From NCBI RefSeq assembly GCF_009671205.1, contig NZ_CP045309.1, positions 744,001-808,000 of the forward strand: a stretch of 64,000 nucleotides of DNA, written 5' to 3'. This document shows, one piece after another, positions 1-9,900 of the stretch. How positions within the stretch are numbered: the first letter of the stretch is position 1; the number at the start of each line of letters is the position of its first letter. The stretch comes from Micromonospora terminaliae (GTDB lineage Bacteria > Actinomycetota > Actinomycetes > Mycobacteriales > Micromonosporaceae). The notes beneath the pieces were generated by a model. The model searched no databases and had not been told where the DNA came from. It worked only from the letters and a program-made list of their open reading frames with translations. The translations under genes were made by a program, and so were the position numbers.

Positions 1-3000
1 GAACGCCACGTCGACCGTGACGCCCCGGCTGTCCACGATGCGGCTGCCGCCGTCGGCGGGGCCGTGCGGGAAGTGCGTCCAGTTGAAGAAGTGGTCGAAG
101 CGGGGGCCGGCGCCGCCCGCCCGGACGATCTCCGCGAGCGGGAACCGGTGGTGTCCCATGAGCTCCCGCTCCGCCCGCCACACCTCGGCGGCCAGCTCGG
201 CGGGGGACCGGGTGCCCAGCGCCACGCGTACCGGCAGGGTGTTGAGGAACAGGCCCAGGGTGGCGTCGCTGCCCTCGCCCTCCGGCCGGCCGCCGACGAC
301 CAGGCCGCTCACCACGTCGTCCCGGCCGGCCAGTTCGCCGATCAGCCGCAGGTGGGCGGCGAACAGCCAGGACTTGACCGGGACACCGGCGGCCCGGGCG
401 GCCTCGCCGACGACCTCCGTGGTGCCAGCCCGCAGCGGCACCCGCTGGGTGGTGGTGGTCCGCGGCTGCGCCCCGCCGAGCAGCAGCGGCGGCGCCGCGC
501 CCGCCCCGTCCAGCCAGAACCGGCGGGTGGCCGGGTCGGCCAGGGCGCGCCGCTCCGCCGCCACGTACTCCCGGAACGGCAGGCCGGGGTCCGCCGGGCG
601 GGCCTGGCCGGCCCGCTCGTCGTCGTACGCGGCCAGCAGGTCGGTGAGGAACCGGTGCAGGCTCCAGCCGTCGAGGATGCCGTGGTACTCGGCGACGATC
701 AGCGTGAACGCGTCGGCGTCCTCCCGCACGGCGTGCAGCCGCAGCAGCGGCGGGCGGGCCCAGTCGAACGGGCGTACCCGCTCCTCGGCGACGAGGTCGT
801 CGATCCGCGCCCGGCGGGCCTGCGGGTCAGCGCCCGCCAGGTCGGTCACCGGCACCTCGACCGGCACGTCCGCGTGCACGAGCTGCAACGGCTCGGAGTA
901 CGCGCCCAGCGCGAACCCGGTCCGCAGCACCGGATGCGCGGCCACCAGCCCGGCCAGCGCGCGGCGCAGCGCCGCGGCGTCCAGCGGCGCGGCGATCCGG
1001 TGCGCCGTGACGTTGTGGTACATGGCCGGGTCGCCGGTCAGCTCGCCGTGGTAGACCATGCCCTGCTGGAGCGCCGTCATCGGGTACGCGTCGGCGAGCC
1101 CGTCCGGGAGCCGCTCCCGGTCGGCGGCGGACACCAGGGCGAACCGCCCGGCCTCCACCGGGCCGGGACCGGTCTCGACACCGTCGAGGGTGAGCTGCCC
1201 GTGCTCGACCAGCTCGCGGATCGTCTGGTGGGTGAAGATGTCGTTGAGCTGGAAGGACAGCCCGCGCTTCTGCGCCGCCACCTGCATCTGGATGCTGCGG
1301 ATCGAGTCCCCGCCCAGGGCGAAGAAGCTGTCCGTCACCCCGAAGTCCGCCACCCCGAGCACCTCGCGCCACGCCTCGACCAGGATCTCCTCCGCCCGGT
1401 TGGCGGGGGAGACACCGGCCCCCGCGCCCGGCCGGCCGAGGCGGGGCGCGGGCAGGGCTGCCCGGTCGAGCTTGCCGTTGCGGGTCAGCGGCAGCTCGTC
1501 GAGCAGCACGACCGCGGCCGGGAGCAGGTGGGCGGGGAGCCGGTCGGCCAGCCAGCCGTACAGCCGCTCGGACAGCGGGCCGGCCGCCGGCGCGGCCGCG
1601 GTGACCACCGCCGGGCGCGGGTCGTCGGCGTACCCGGGGCGCACGGCGTGCAGGGTGTGCCGGTCGGTGCCGGCCAGCAGGTCGTCCTGCCGGGTGACCA
1701 CGGTGAACCCGCGCGCCTCGAAGAGGGCCACCAGCTCGGCGAGCCGGCCCGCGGTGTCGGCGCCGGGCGCGTCGTGCACCTCCATGGCGACCTGCGCGAT
1801 GAGCGGCCAGTGCCGGTCCTCCAGGCCGGCCAGCACGTCCGCCTCGGCCCGCTGCACGTCGATCTTCAGCAGGTCGATCCGCTCCGGGACGAGCTCGTCC
1901 AGGACCGCCGAGAGCGGCCGCACCGGCACGGTGAGCTGCCGGCCGGCGAAGCGCTCGGCGAGCAGCTCGTCCACCCGGCCGAGCAGGACGTCCCGCTCGT
2001 CCGCGCCGGCGTCGCGCTCGTTGGTCAGGTACCGCTTGATCACCGCGACCTCGGCGTCCGGGTCGGCGTAGGCGGCGTGGCCGGACATCATCGAGTAGCC
2101 CGGGTAGTAAGTGAAGGACACCGCACCGGCCGCCCGGGCCAGCCCGAAACCGTGCACGGTGGCCGGCACGCCGAACTCGGCGACGTTGCGGCGCAGCACG
2201 TCGACCACCGACGGCACCGGCTCGAACGCGTGGATCGTCGCATCCGGACAGACGGCGTGGACGAAGAGCGAGAACATGCCGATGTTCGCGCCCACGTCGA
2301 GCACGGTCGCCCCGGGCCGCAGCACGATGCCGTCGCGCAGGTAGACCTGCTGGACGAAGATCTCGTCGTACAGGTAGCGGGTCTCGTGCGGGTTGACCCC
2401 GGCGATCCGGTCGACGTCGACGGCCGGGGCCGCCCGCTCGCCGGGCCGGACGTAGGCGACGAGCCGGTCGCCGTACCCGTCGTCGTCGCGGGCGACCACG
2501 GCGGCGTCGGCCACCTCGGGGTGCCCGCGCAGGACGGCGGCGACCTCGCCCGGCTCCACCCGGAACCCGTGGATCTTCACCTGGTCGTCCAGGCGGCCCA
2601 GGTAGCGCAGCCGCCGGTCGGCGTCGAAGCGGACCCGGTCGCCGGTCCGGTAGACCCGGGCGGTGCCGCCGGACGGCAGTGCCACCTCGACGAAGCGCCG
2701 GGCGGTCGTCTCCGGGTCGCCCAGGTAGCCGTCGGCGAGCTGTGGCCCGCTGACGCAGAGCTCGCCGGCCACGCCCGGGGGCACCGGCCGCAGCCGCTCG
2801 TCCAGCACCCAGACCCGGACGCCGGGCAGCGGCCGGCCGATGGTCGGGGCGTCCCCGGCGCGGATCTCCGCGGCGCTGGTGTCCACCGTGCACTCGGTCG
2901 GGCCGTACAGGTTGACGGCGCGGACGCCGGGCAGCGCCGCCACCGTCTCCCACAGATCCGGCGGGACCGCCTCGCCGCCGAGCAGCAGCAGGCCGGGCAG

Positions 3001-4875
3001 GCGGGTGTCCCCGGCGCCGGCGAGCAGGATGCGCAGCTGGGCGGGGGTCAGGTCGAGCACGTCGACGCGGTTGCCGGCCAGCGCGGCGGCGAGCGCCGCG
3101 CCGTCCCGGCGGACCTCCTCGGGCACCAGGTAGAGGCCGCGGCCGTGGCCGAGCTGCACGAGCTGCTTGACCGAGGCGTCGAACGTGAGCGGGGCGTTCA
3201 CCGCCACCCGCAGGCCGGGGCGGCTGCCCGCGTACACGGTCTGCTCCAGCGCTCCGGCGAGGTGCGCGGCGGCGCCGTGCGACACCTGGACCGGGCGGGG
3301 GGTGCCGGTCGAGCCGGACGTGAAGATCACGTACGCCGAGTCGGCCGGGACCGGCGGCACGGCGGGCGGCGGACCGCCGGCCGCGACCAGGTCCGCGACG
3401 CTCACGGTCGCCGGGCCGCCGGCGCCGACCACACACTCCGCGCCGGCCGCCCGGAGCTGGGCGGCCAGGCGCGGCGCCGGGGCGTCCGGGTCCAGGGGCA
3501 CGTACACCGACCCGGCCCGCAGCACGCCGAGGAACGCCACGACGGTGTCCCGGGACCGGGCGGCCAGCACCCCGACCGGAGCGCCGGCGAGGCCGCGCGC
3601 CGCGAGGGCGCCGGCCAGCCGGCCGGCCCGATCACGCACCTCCCCGGCGGTGTACGCGCCGTCCGCGGCGACCACCGCGGTGGCGTCCGCGGCCATCCCG
3701 GCGAGGCCCGCGTCGAGCAGGTCCACGAGGGTACGCGCGGACGCCTCGGACGGGGTCCCGGCCGCGTCGGACAGCCAGCGGGCCTCCCCGTCGCCGAGCA
3801 CGGCGAGCGGGGCGGCGCCGCCGAGCGCGGCGGGCAGGGTGCGCAGGACGGCCAGCAGCGAGTCGAGCAGCCACTGCCCGCCGACCACGCGCAGGGTGAC
3901 CCGGTCGCCCTCGTCCAGCGCGGTGAGCTGCGGGCCGGCGGCCGGCGCCGGGTCGGCGACCGTCACCGCGGCGGCGCCCAGACGAGCCAGAGTGGACGCG
4001 TCCACGGCGGGCAGCAGCGCGAAGCCGGCGACCGCCCCGGACTGCTCGTCCACCGGGTCGACGAGGTGGAACGTCTCCTCGGCGGCGACCTCGGCGGCGC
4101 GGACACCCGCCAGCAGGTCGGCCGGGGCGGACGGCAACGGCAGCGCCAGCCGCAGCGGCCCGTAGCCGCCCAGCGGGCCCACCACCCCGGCGGTGCCGTC
4201 GGCCTGCCGGCCGTCGCTCCACCGGGCCAGCACCAGGTCCGCCTCGTCGGCTCCGTCGGGCGCCTCGGCCCGGCGGGACACGGCCAGGGCCCAGGCGGCG
4301 AGCAGCACGGTGCCCGGCTCGACGTCCGCGGCCCGGGCGGCGTCGGCGAGCGCGGCGGCGGGCACCGTCGCGGTGACGACCGCGCTCGGGTCGTCGCCGG
4401 GCGGGGTGACCAGCCGGGCGGCCGGCGCGGCCGGGTCGGGAGCCGGCGCCTGCTCCCGCTCCTCCAGTTGCCACTCGGCGACGTCGAGGAACTGCAACGC
4501 CTCCGGGTCGTCCGGCAGCGCCTCGCCGGCGTACGCCCGAGCCAGGTCGGCCAGGACCAGCCGCAGGCTCGCCGGGTCGGCGATCAGCGGGGTGGCGGCC
4601 ACTTCCAGCAGGTCGTCGGTCAGCGTGACCGACAGGTCGCCCTGCGCCCCGACCGTCACGGCGCGGGTGTCGTCCACGTCCTGCAACGGCACCCGCAGCC
4701 CGGGGTGGTGCACCAGGGTCAGCCGCAGCGCCTCGTGCCGGGCCACCACCGTGTCGACGGCGGACTGCAACCGGGCCCGGTCCAGCGGCCGGTCGAGCTG
4801 GACCCGCGCCCGGACCAGGTCCTGCTTCCCGGCCCAGGCCAGGCGCTGGATCGGCGACAGACGGTATCCGTTCAC
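1..4875 (-). CDS. Nonribosomal peptide synthetase, C*-A(FkbM methyltransferase)-T-C, truncated by window edge
   Basis: The reading frame stays open from a GTG at 4875 to base 1 (1,625 codons), so the C-terminal end lies outside the window. The GTG overlaps the stop of the upstream dioxygenase gene (GTGA). The first ~290 residues look like a condensation domain, but where HHxxxDG belongs the sequence reads TPLIADPASL (about residues 95–103), so both catalytic His are missing. The A domain (about 378–1140) has TSGSTG near 517, NLYGPTE near 658 and NGKLDRAALP near 1135. Between motifs A8 and A10 (about 825–1072) sits an FkbM-type SAM methyltransferase with VLDVGANIGMFSLF and LLKIDVQRAEADVL. Next come a carrier domain (ALGGDS near 1189) and the start of a C domain whose motif is YHGILDG, keeping the second His. 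The specificity residues read DAKDLGLVDK, close to a remembered Glu code. The NRPS call is secure; the substrate is a weak inference. Confidence 0.95.
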   Translation of the reverse strand, partial: MNGYRLSPIQRLAWAGKQDLVRARVQLDRPLDRARLQSAVDTVVARHEALRLTLVHHPGLRVPLQDVDDTRAVTVGAQGDLSVTLTDDLLEVAATPLIADPASLRLVLADLARAYAGEALPDDPEALQFLDVAEWQLEEREQAPAPDPAAPAARLVTPPGDDPSAVVTATVPAAALADAARAADVEPGTVLLAAWALAVSRRAEAPDGADEADLVLARWSDGRQADGTAGVVGPLGGYGPLRLALPLPSAPADLLAGVRAAEVAAEETFHLVDPVDEQSGAVAGFALLPAVDASTLARLGAAAVTVADPAPAAGPQLTALDEGDRVTLRVVGGQWLLDSLLAVLRTLPAALGGAAPLAVLGDGEARWLSDAAGTPSEASARTLVDLLDAGLAGMAADATAVVAADGAYTAGEVRDRAGRLAGALAARGLAGAPVGVLAARSRDTVVAFLGVLRAGSVYVPLDPDAPAPRLAAQLRAAGAECVVGAGGPATVSVADLVAAGGPPPAVPPVPADSAYVIFTSGSTGTPRPVQVSHGAAAHLAGALEQTVYAGSRPGLRVAVNAPLTFDASVKQLVQLGHGRGLYLVPEEVRRDGAALAAALAGNRVDVLDLTPAQLRILLAGAGDTRLPGLLLLGGEAVPPDLWETVAALPGVRAVNLYGPTECTVDTSAAEIRAGDAPTIGRPLPGVRVWVLDERLRPVPPGVAGELCVSGPQLADGYLGDPETTARRFVEVALPSGGTARVYRTGDRVRFDADRRLRYLGRLDDQVKIHGFRVEPGEVAAVLRGHPEVADAAVVARDDDGYGDRLVAYVRPGERAAPAVDVDRIAGVNPHETRYLYDEIFVQQVYLRDGIVLRPGATVLDVGANIGMFSLFVHAVCPDATIHAFEPVPSVVDVLRRNVAEFGVPATVHGFGLARAAGAVSFTYYPGYSMMSGHAAYADPDAEVAVIKRYLTNERDAGADERDVLLGRVDELLAERFAGRQLTVPVRPLSAVLDELVPERIDLLKIDVQRAEADVLAGLEDRHWPLIAQVAMEVHDAPGADTAGRLAELVALFEARGFTVVTRQDDLLAGTDRHTLHAVRPGYADDPRPAVVTAAAPAAGPLSERLYGWLADRLPAHLLPAAVVLLDELPLTRNGKLDRAALPAPRLGRPGAGAGVSPANRAEEILVEAWREVLGVADFGVTDSFFALGGDSIRSIQMQVAAQKRGLSFQLNDIFTHQTIRELVEHGQLTLDGVETGPGPVEAGRFALVSAADRERLPDGLADAYPMTALQQGMVYHGELTGDPAMYHNVTAHRIAAPLDAAALRRALAGLVAAHPVLRTGFALGAYSEPLQLVHADVPVEVPVTDLAGADPQARRARIDDLVAEERVRPFDWARPPLLRLHAVREDADAFTLIVAEYHGILDGWSLHRFLTDLLAAYDDERAGQARPADPGLPFREYVAAERRALADPATRRFWLDGAGAAPPLLLGGAQPRTTTTQRVPLRAGTTEVVGEAARAAGVPVKSWLFAAHLRLIGELAGRDDVVSGLVVGGRPEGEGSDATLGLFLNTLPVRVALGTRSPAELAAEVWRAERELMGHHRFPLAEIVRAGGAGPRFDHFFNWTHFPHGPADGGSRIVDSRGVTVDVAF

Positions 4876-5888
4876 ACCACACTCCGATTGACGTAGAGGT
4901 CGGACATGGCGACCAGGATCTGCCGGTCGCCGCTGAAGGGTTCCCGGCCGTGGGTGGCCAGGAAGTTGTCCACCACCAGCACGTCGCCGCGCTGCCAGGG
5001 CACCGAGACGGCGTGCTGCCGGTACAGCGCACGGATGCCGGTGACCACCTCGTCGGGGATCGGCTCGCCGTCGCCGTAGTAGGCGTTGCGCGGCAGCCCG
5101 TCCGGGCCGTACTCGCGCAGCAGTGCGCCGGACACCTCGGCCGGCATGTTGGAGACGTGGAACAGGTGGGCGTGGTTGAACCAGACCGTCTCCCCCGTAC
5201 GCGGGTGCGTGGCGACCGCCTGCCGCCGGGCCCGGGTCCGCAGCCCGTCCCCGCCCAGCCAGGTGAACTCGGTCGCCGAGGCGGCGCAGTACGCCTCCAC
5301 CTCCGCCCGGTCGGTGGTCTGGAAGGCCTCCTGCCAGGGCAGGTCCAGGTGCGGGCCGTAGTTGCGCACGTAGCTGACGCCGGCGCGCAGGAACCGTTCC
5401 CGCACGTCGGCCGGGATCAGCGGCGTGATGACCCGCTCGCTGGCCAGCGGGGTGGCCCCGCCGCTGCCGGTGGCCGGCTGCGCGCACCAGAAGTAGAGGA
5501 GGGTGGGCCAGTTGTGCGAGTACGACATCTCGTGGTGCAGCGGGATCCACTGCTCGGCGTTGAACTCGGTGGAGGTGAACACCCGGTCGGCCACCTCGTG
5601 CCGCGGTGCGGCCCGCTCCAGGTAGCCGAGCAGGTCCGGGCTCACGGCGCGGGCGGCCAGGCTGAAGTCGTCGGGGGTGCGCACGTCGAAGCCGCGGAAG
5701 AACACCGCGCCGTGGCGGTCCAGGTCGGCCAGCAGCTCGTCGTGGCGGCCGGCGAGCCAGGCGGCCAGGTCGAGGTCGGGCACGGCGGCCTCGACGAGCA
5801 GCACGAACTCCTCGTCCACGAGCACCCGCCGGGTCACCGGTGCGGTGACCGTGCCGGTGGCGCGCCGCCGCGGCCCCGGCCCGCTCAT
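4872..5888 (-). CDS. SyrP/TauD-like Fe(II)/2-oxoglutarate dioxygenase (probable NRPS tailoring hydroxylase)
   Basis: A 338-residue protein of the TauD/TfdA fold. The iron-binding facial triad is visible: LHHEMSY supplies H118 and E120, and ATHGREPF supplies the distal H313 and the Arg that binds 2-oxoglutarate. The H-x-E rather than H-x-D ligand pair and the following WP-x-L-x-F segment resemble the SyrP-like group that beta-hydroxylates amino acids held on NRPS carrier domains. The ATG at 5888 overlaps the stop of the preceding dioxygenase (ATGA), and the stop overlaps the GTG of the next synthetase. It is therefore embedded in the biosynthetic operon. Its likely job is beta-hydroxylation of a carrier-bound residue such as Asp or Asn; that substrate is inferred from the family and from the Asx-like A domain in the operon, not shown directly. 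Confidence 0.9.
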   Translation of the reverse strand: MSGPGPRRRATGTVTAPVTRRVLVDEEFVLLVEAAVPDLDLAAWLAGRHDELLADLDRHGAVFFRGFDVRTPDDFSLAARAVSPDLLGYLERAAPRHEVADRVFTSTEFNAEQWIPLHHEMSYSHNWPTLLYFWCAQPATGSGGATPLASERVITPLIPADVRERFLRAGVSYVRNYGPHLDLPWQEAFQTTDRAEVEAYCAASATEFTWLGGDGLRTRARRQAVATHPRTGETVWFNHAHLFHVSNMPAEVSGALLREYGPDGLPRNAYYGDGEPIPDEVVTGIRALYRQHAVSVPWQRGDVLVVDNFLATHGREPFSGDRQILVAMSDLYVNRSVV

Positions 5889-6946
5889 GCCCGACCTCCC
5901 GTCGGGACGGCCCGCAGCGCCTCGGTCAGCTCGGGCGCGGCGACCGGGTCGGACATCGCGGTGAGGATCCGGCGGGGCGGGGTGAACGGCTCCCGGGCGT
6001 GCGCGGCCAGCATGTTCTCCACCAGCAGCACGTCGCCGCGCTGCCAGGCGAAGGAGCGGGTCTCCGCCGCGTACGCGGCCCGCAGCTCGGCCAGCACGTC
6101 GTCTCCGATGGGCGTGCCGTCCCCGTACGCGGTCTGGTAGGGCAGGTCCTCGTCGCTCAGGGCGGCGCGCAGGCCGGCGCTGACGTCGTCGGGCAACGAG
6201 GTGACGTGGAAGAACAGCGCGTGGTTGAACCAGGTCCGCTCCCCGGTGACGGGGTGGCGGCGCACCGCGGGGCGGACCTGCCGGGTGCGCAGCTGCCGGT
6301 CGCCCACCCACTCCACGTCGATGAGCGCCCGGGCGCAGTACGCCTCGACCTCCTCGCGCCGCTCGGTCTGGAACGCGGTCTGCCAGGAGAGGCTGATGCC
6401 GGGCAGGTAGTTGCGCCGGTAGAGCACGCCGCGCCGCTCGAACTCGGCGACCGTCCCGGGGCGGAGCCGGGCCAGCACGCGGCGGCTGTCCGCGAGGGGC
6501 GTGCGCCCGCCGGCGCCCGGCTCGACCTCGCAGTGGAAGATGATCCGCAGCGGCCAGTTCACCGTGTACGACTGCTCGTTGTGCAGCACGATCGGCTGGT
6601 CGGCGGGGTGCTCGGTGGAGGTGTACACCCCCTCGGTGACCTGGCTGCGCGGTGAGGAGCGTTCGCCGTAGGAGAGCACGTCGTCGGAGAGGGCGGCCAT
6701 CACGCTGCGGAAGTCGCCGGCGCCGGCCACGGCGAAGCCACGGAACAGCACCGCCCCGGCACGCCGGGCCAGCTCGTCGACCTCGTCGCGGTGGCCGGCC
6801 AGCCAGCCGGGGAGGTCGATGTCGGGCACGTTGGCCCGCACCAGCGCCGGCAGCGGCCCGCCGGGCCAGTCGGGGCGTACGTCCACCAGGTTCCGCTCGC
6901 GGCCGCGCCGGGGGATGGGCCGCGCGACCCGGTTCTGCTCAGTCAT
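5885..6946 (-). CDS. Second SyrP/TauD-like Fe(II)/2-oxoglutarate dioxygenase
   Basis: A 353-residue paralogue of its downstream neighbour, with the same layout: an N-terminal LVRANVPDIDLPGWLAGHRD segment, LHNEQSY giving iron ligands H122 and E124, and LAAHAREPF giving H316 and the 2-oxoglutarate Arg. The two proteins are clearly homologous but diverged, so this is not a recent duplication. The ATG at 6946 lies 3 bp after the stop of the A-T-C synthetase, with GGAGAG as ribosome binding site inside that gene's tail. Having two such enzymes suggests either two hydroxylated positions or two stereochemical outcomes in the product. Family assignment is firm; substrate and order of action are inferred. 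Confidence 0.9.
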   Translation of the reverse strand: MTEQNRVARPIPRRGRERNLVDVRPDWPGGPLPALVRANVPDIDLPGWLAGHRDEVDELARRAGAVLFRGFAVAGAGDFRSVMAALSDDVLSYGERSSPRSQVTEGVYTSTEHPADQPIVLHNEQSYTVNWPLRIIFHCEVEPGAGGRTPLADSRRVLARLRPGTVAEFERRGVLYRRNYLPGISLSWQTAFQTERREEVEAYCARALIDVEWVGDRQLRTRQVRPAVRRHPVTGERTWFNHALFFHVTSLPDDVSAGLRAALSDEDLPYQTAYGDGTPIGDDVLAELRAAYAAETRSFAWQRGDVLLVENMLAAHAREPFTPPRRILTAMSDPVAAPELTEALRAVPTGGRA

Positions 6947-6949
6947 CTC

Positions 6950-9900
6950 TCACTCTCCAGCGGTGTCGGCGCAGTCGGCGAGACTGCGCCCGGGGTCGGC
7001 GGCGGCGGTACGCAGCACCGCGCCGAACCGGCGGTGCCACGCGGCCACGCCGCCGTGGTCGAACAGGTCCGTGCGGTAGGTCCAGAGCGCCGCCAGCCCG
7101 TCCCGCCGCTCGTCGAGCCAGAGGGTCAGGTCGAGCCGGGCGGTGTCCGGGGTGAGCTCGACGCCGGTGAACTCGACCCCGGCCGCGCCGCGGTGCCGGG
7201 CCGGCGGCGCGTTCTGCACCCCGAAGGCGACCTGGACGAGGGGGTTGCGCCGGGGCCGGCGGGTGGGCCGCAGCCGCTCCACCAGCAGGTCGAAGGGCAC
7301 GTCCTGATGGGCGGCGGCGAACAGGGTGACCCGGCGGGCCTCGGCGAGCAGGTCGGCGAAGCTGCGCCCGGGCGCCGGCCGCAGCCGTAGCGGCAGGGTG
7401 TTGACGTGGCAGCCGACGCTCTGCTCGGCGGCGACGCTGGTCCGGCCCGCGAAAGCGACGCCGACGAGCAGGTCGCGCCGGCCGGTGGCGGCGCCGAGCA
7501 GGGTGGCGAACGCGGCCAGTCCGACCATGTGCAGGCTGGCCCGTCCGGCCCGGGCCAGGTCGCGGGCCGCTCCGGCGGTGGCGGCGTCCAGGGTGGTCCG
7601 CAGCGCGGCACCGGGAGGCCGTCCGTCGCGCGCGTCCGGTCCGGTCCGACGTGCAATGCCGGATGCCGAGCCCTCGCGGCCGTCCTGCGTGGTCACCGGT
7701 GCTGCGCCGGACGTCGAGCCGTCGCGGGCGTCCAGCGTGGTCCGCGGAGTGGCGGGCAGGTCGAGCAGGTCGGGGGCGCCGCGCAGTTCCGCCAGCACGT
7801 CGGCCACCGCCCGCTGTCCCGCCGGCCCGGCCAGCCAGTCCCGCTGGGAACGGGCGAACGCCGCCGGACCGGCCGCCGGCTGCTCGGGCGCCGCCGTGGG
7901 GTCGCCCTCGCGGTCGTACGCCCGGCTCAGGTCCCGCACGAGCACGCCGAACGACCAGTCGTCGCAGACGATGTGGTGCACGACCAGCAGCAGCGCGAGC
8001 GCGCGGCCGGCGTCGTCCGGCACGAGGTGGGCGCGGAGCAGCGGGCCGGTCGCCAGGTCCATGGGCGCCCGGGTGGCCTCGGCGGCGAGCCGGGGCAGCC
8101 ACGCGTCGAGCGGCATGCCCGGGGCGAGCGGCACGACGACCGGCGTCACCTCGCCGGCGGGCTGGACGTGTTGCACCGGCCCGTCCGGCCCGTCCGGGAA
8201 GACCGTGCGTAGGGCCGGGTGCCGATAGACCACCCGGCGCAGCGCCCGGGTCAGCCGGTCCGGGTCCAGCGGCGCGGCGAACCGGACCGCGAAGGCCAGC
8301 AGGTAGGAGGTGTCGGCCGGGTCGAGCCGGTGCAGGAACCACAGCCGGGTCTGCGCCGCGGAGAGCGGGTCGGTGCCGCCCGGCGCCGGACCGGCCGGCT
8401 CGGCGACCGGCTCTGCGTCCGGGGCCAGCCCGTCGAGGTGGGCGGCCAGTGCGGCGACGGTCGGGTGGGCGAAGAGGTCACCCGGCCCGACGGGCCGGCC
8501 GGTGGCGGCGGCCAGCCGGGTGGCGCAGCGGACCGCGAGCAGGGAGTCGCCGCCGAGCGCGAGGAAGTCGCTGTCGGCGCCGGTCACCGGCACCCCGAGC
8601 AGCTCCCGCCAGACGGCGGCCACCGTGCCGGCCGTGCCGTCGAGGGTTTCGGCTGCCGCGGTGTCGTCGCCCAGGACGGGTGCGGGCAGGGCCGAGCGGT
8701 CCACCTTGCCGTTGGGCAGCGTGGGCAGCCGGTCCAGCCAGACCACGGTCGCGGGGACCAGCGGGGCGGGCAGCGCCTCGGCGAGCCGGGCGCGGACGTC
8801 GTCGCGCCGCTCGCCCACCAGGTAGCCGACCAGCAGCGGGTCGCCGCTCGGCCCGGGCCGCACGGCGGCGGTCGCCTCGCGTACGCCGGGCAGGGCGGCG
8901 AGGCGGGCCGCCACCTCGCCCAGCTCGATCCGGTAGCCCCGCAGCTTCACCTGGTCGTCGAGCCGGCCCAGGTAGGCGAGCTGCCCGTCCGGCCGCAGCC
9001 GGACCCGGTCGCCGGTGCGGTACATCCGCTCGCCGGGCCGGAACGGGTCGGGCAGGAACCGGGCCCGCGTCTCCTCCGGCCGGTCGAGGTAGCCCCGGGC
9101 CAGGCCGTCGCCGGCCAGGTGCAGCTCGCCCGGCTCGCCGGGCGGGACCGGCTGCCCGTCGGGGTCGAGGACGTAGGCGCGGGTCCGCGGCAGCGGCCGG
9201 CCGATCGGCGGGTCCCCGCTGTCCGGCGGCACCTCGGCCCAGGTGGAGTAGGTGGTGTCCTCCGACGGGCCGTAGAGGTTGCGGAGCCGGCGGACGTGCG
9301 GGCGGGACCAGACCCGGGCGGCCAGCGCGGCGGTCAGCGGCTCCCCGGCCAGGCAGACGGTCCGTACGCTCGCCGGCAGGGCCTCCGCGGTGAGCAGCTC
9401 GCCCATGGCCGACGGCACGGTGTTGACCAGGGTGACCGGCAGCCGCTCCGCGCCGGGGGCCGCGAGCGCCAGCACGTCGTCGACCAGCAGCACCCGGCCG
9501 CCCCAGCAGAGCGGACCGAAGATCTCGAAGACCGACAGGTCGAAGCAGACCGAGGTGGCGGCGAGCAGGCCGCCCAGCTCCACGTCGTCGAAGGTCTGCC
9601 GCACCCAGTGCATGAGCACCGACGCCGAGCGGTGCTCGATGGCCACGCCCTTGGGCCGTCCCGTGGAGCCCGAGGTGTAGATGACGTACGCGAGATTCGC
9701 CGGGGTGACCGGCGCCGCCGGGTCGGTCGCGTCCTCGACCGGGTCGAGCCGGTCGACGGGGACGGCCGTGTCGGGGAAGCGGCCGGCGAGGCCGGAGCGG
9801 GTCAGCACCAGCCGCACGCCGGAGTCGGCGGTCATGAACGCCACCCGCTCCGGCGGGTACGCCGGGTCCAGCGGCACGTAGGCGGCGCCGGCCTTGAACA

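Noticed and set aside
64..4896. Very long plus-strand open frame opposite the left synthetase
   Set aside because: Antisense shadow of the NRPS. The composition (runs of Gly, Arg, Pro, Val) is typical of reverse-complement GC-rich coding DNA and no domain is recognisable; the minus strand carries clear C, A and T motifs.
7584..7743. Possible CRISPR-like array
   Set aside because: Units are contiguous, imperfect, in frame and without unique spacers; it is a coding minisatellite.
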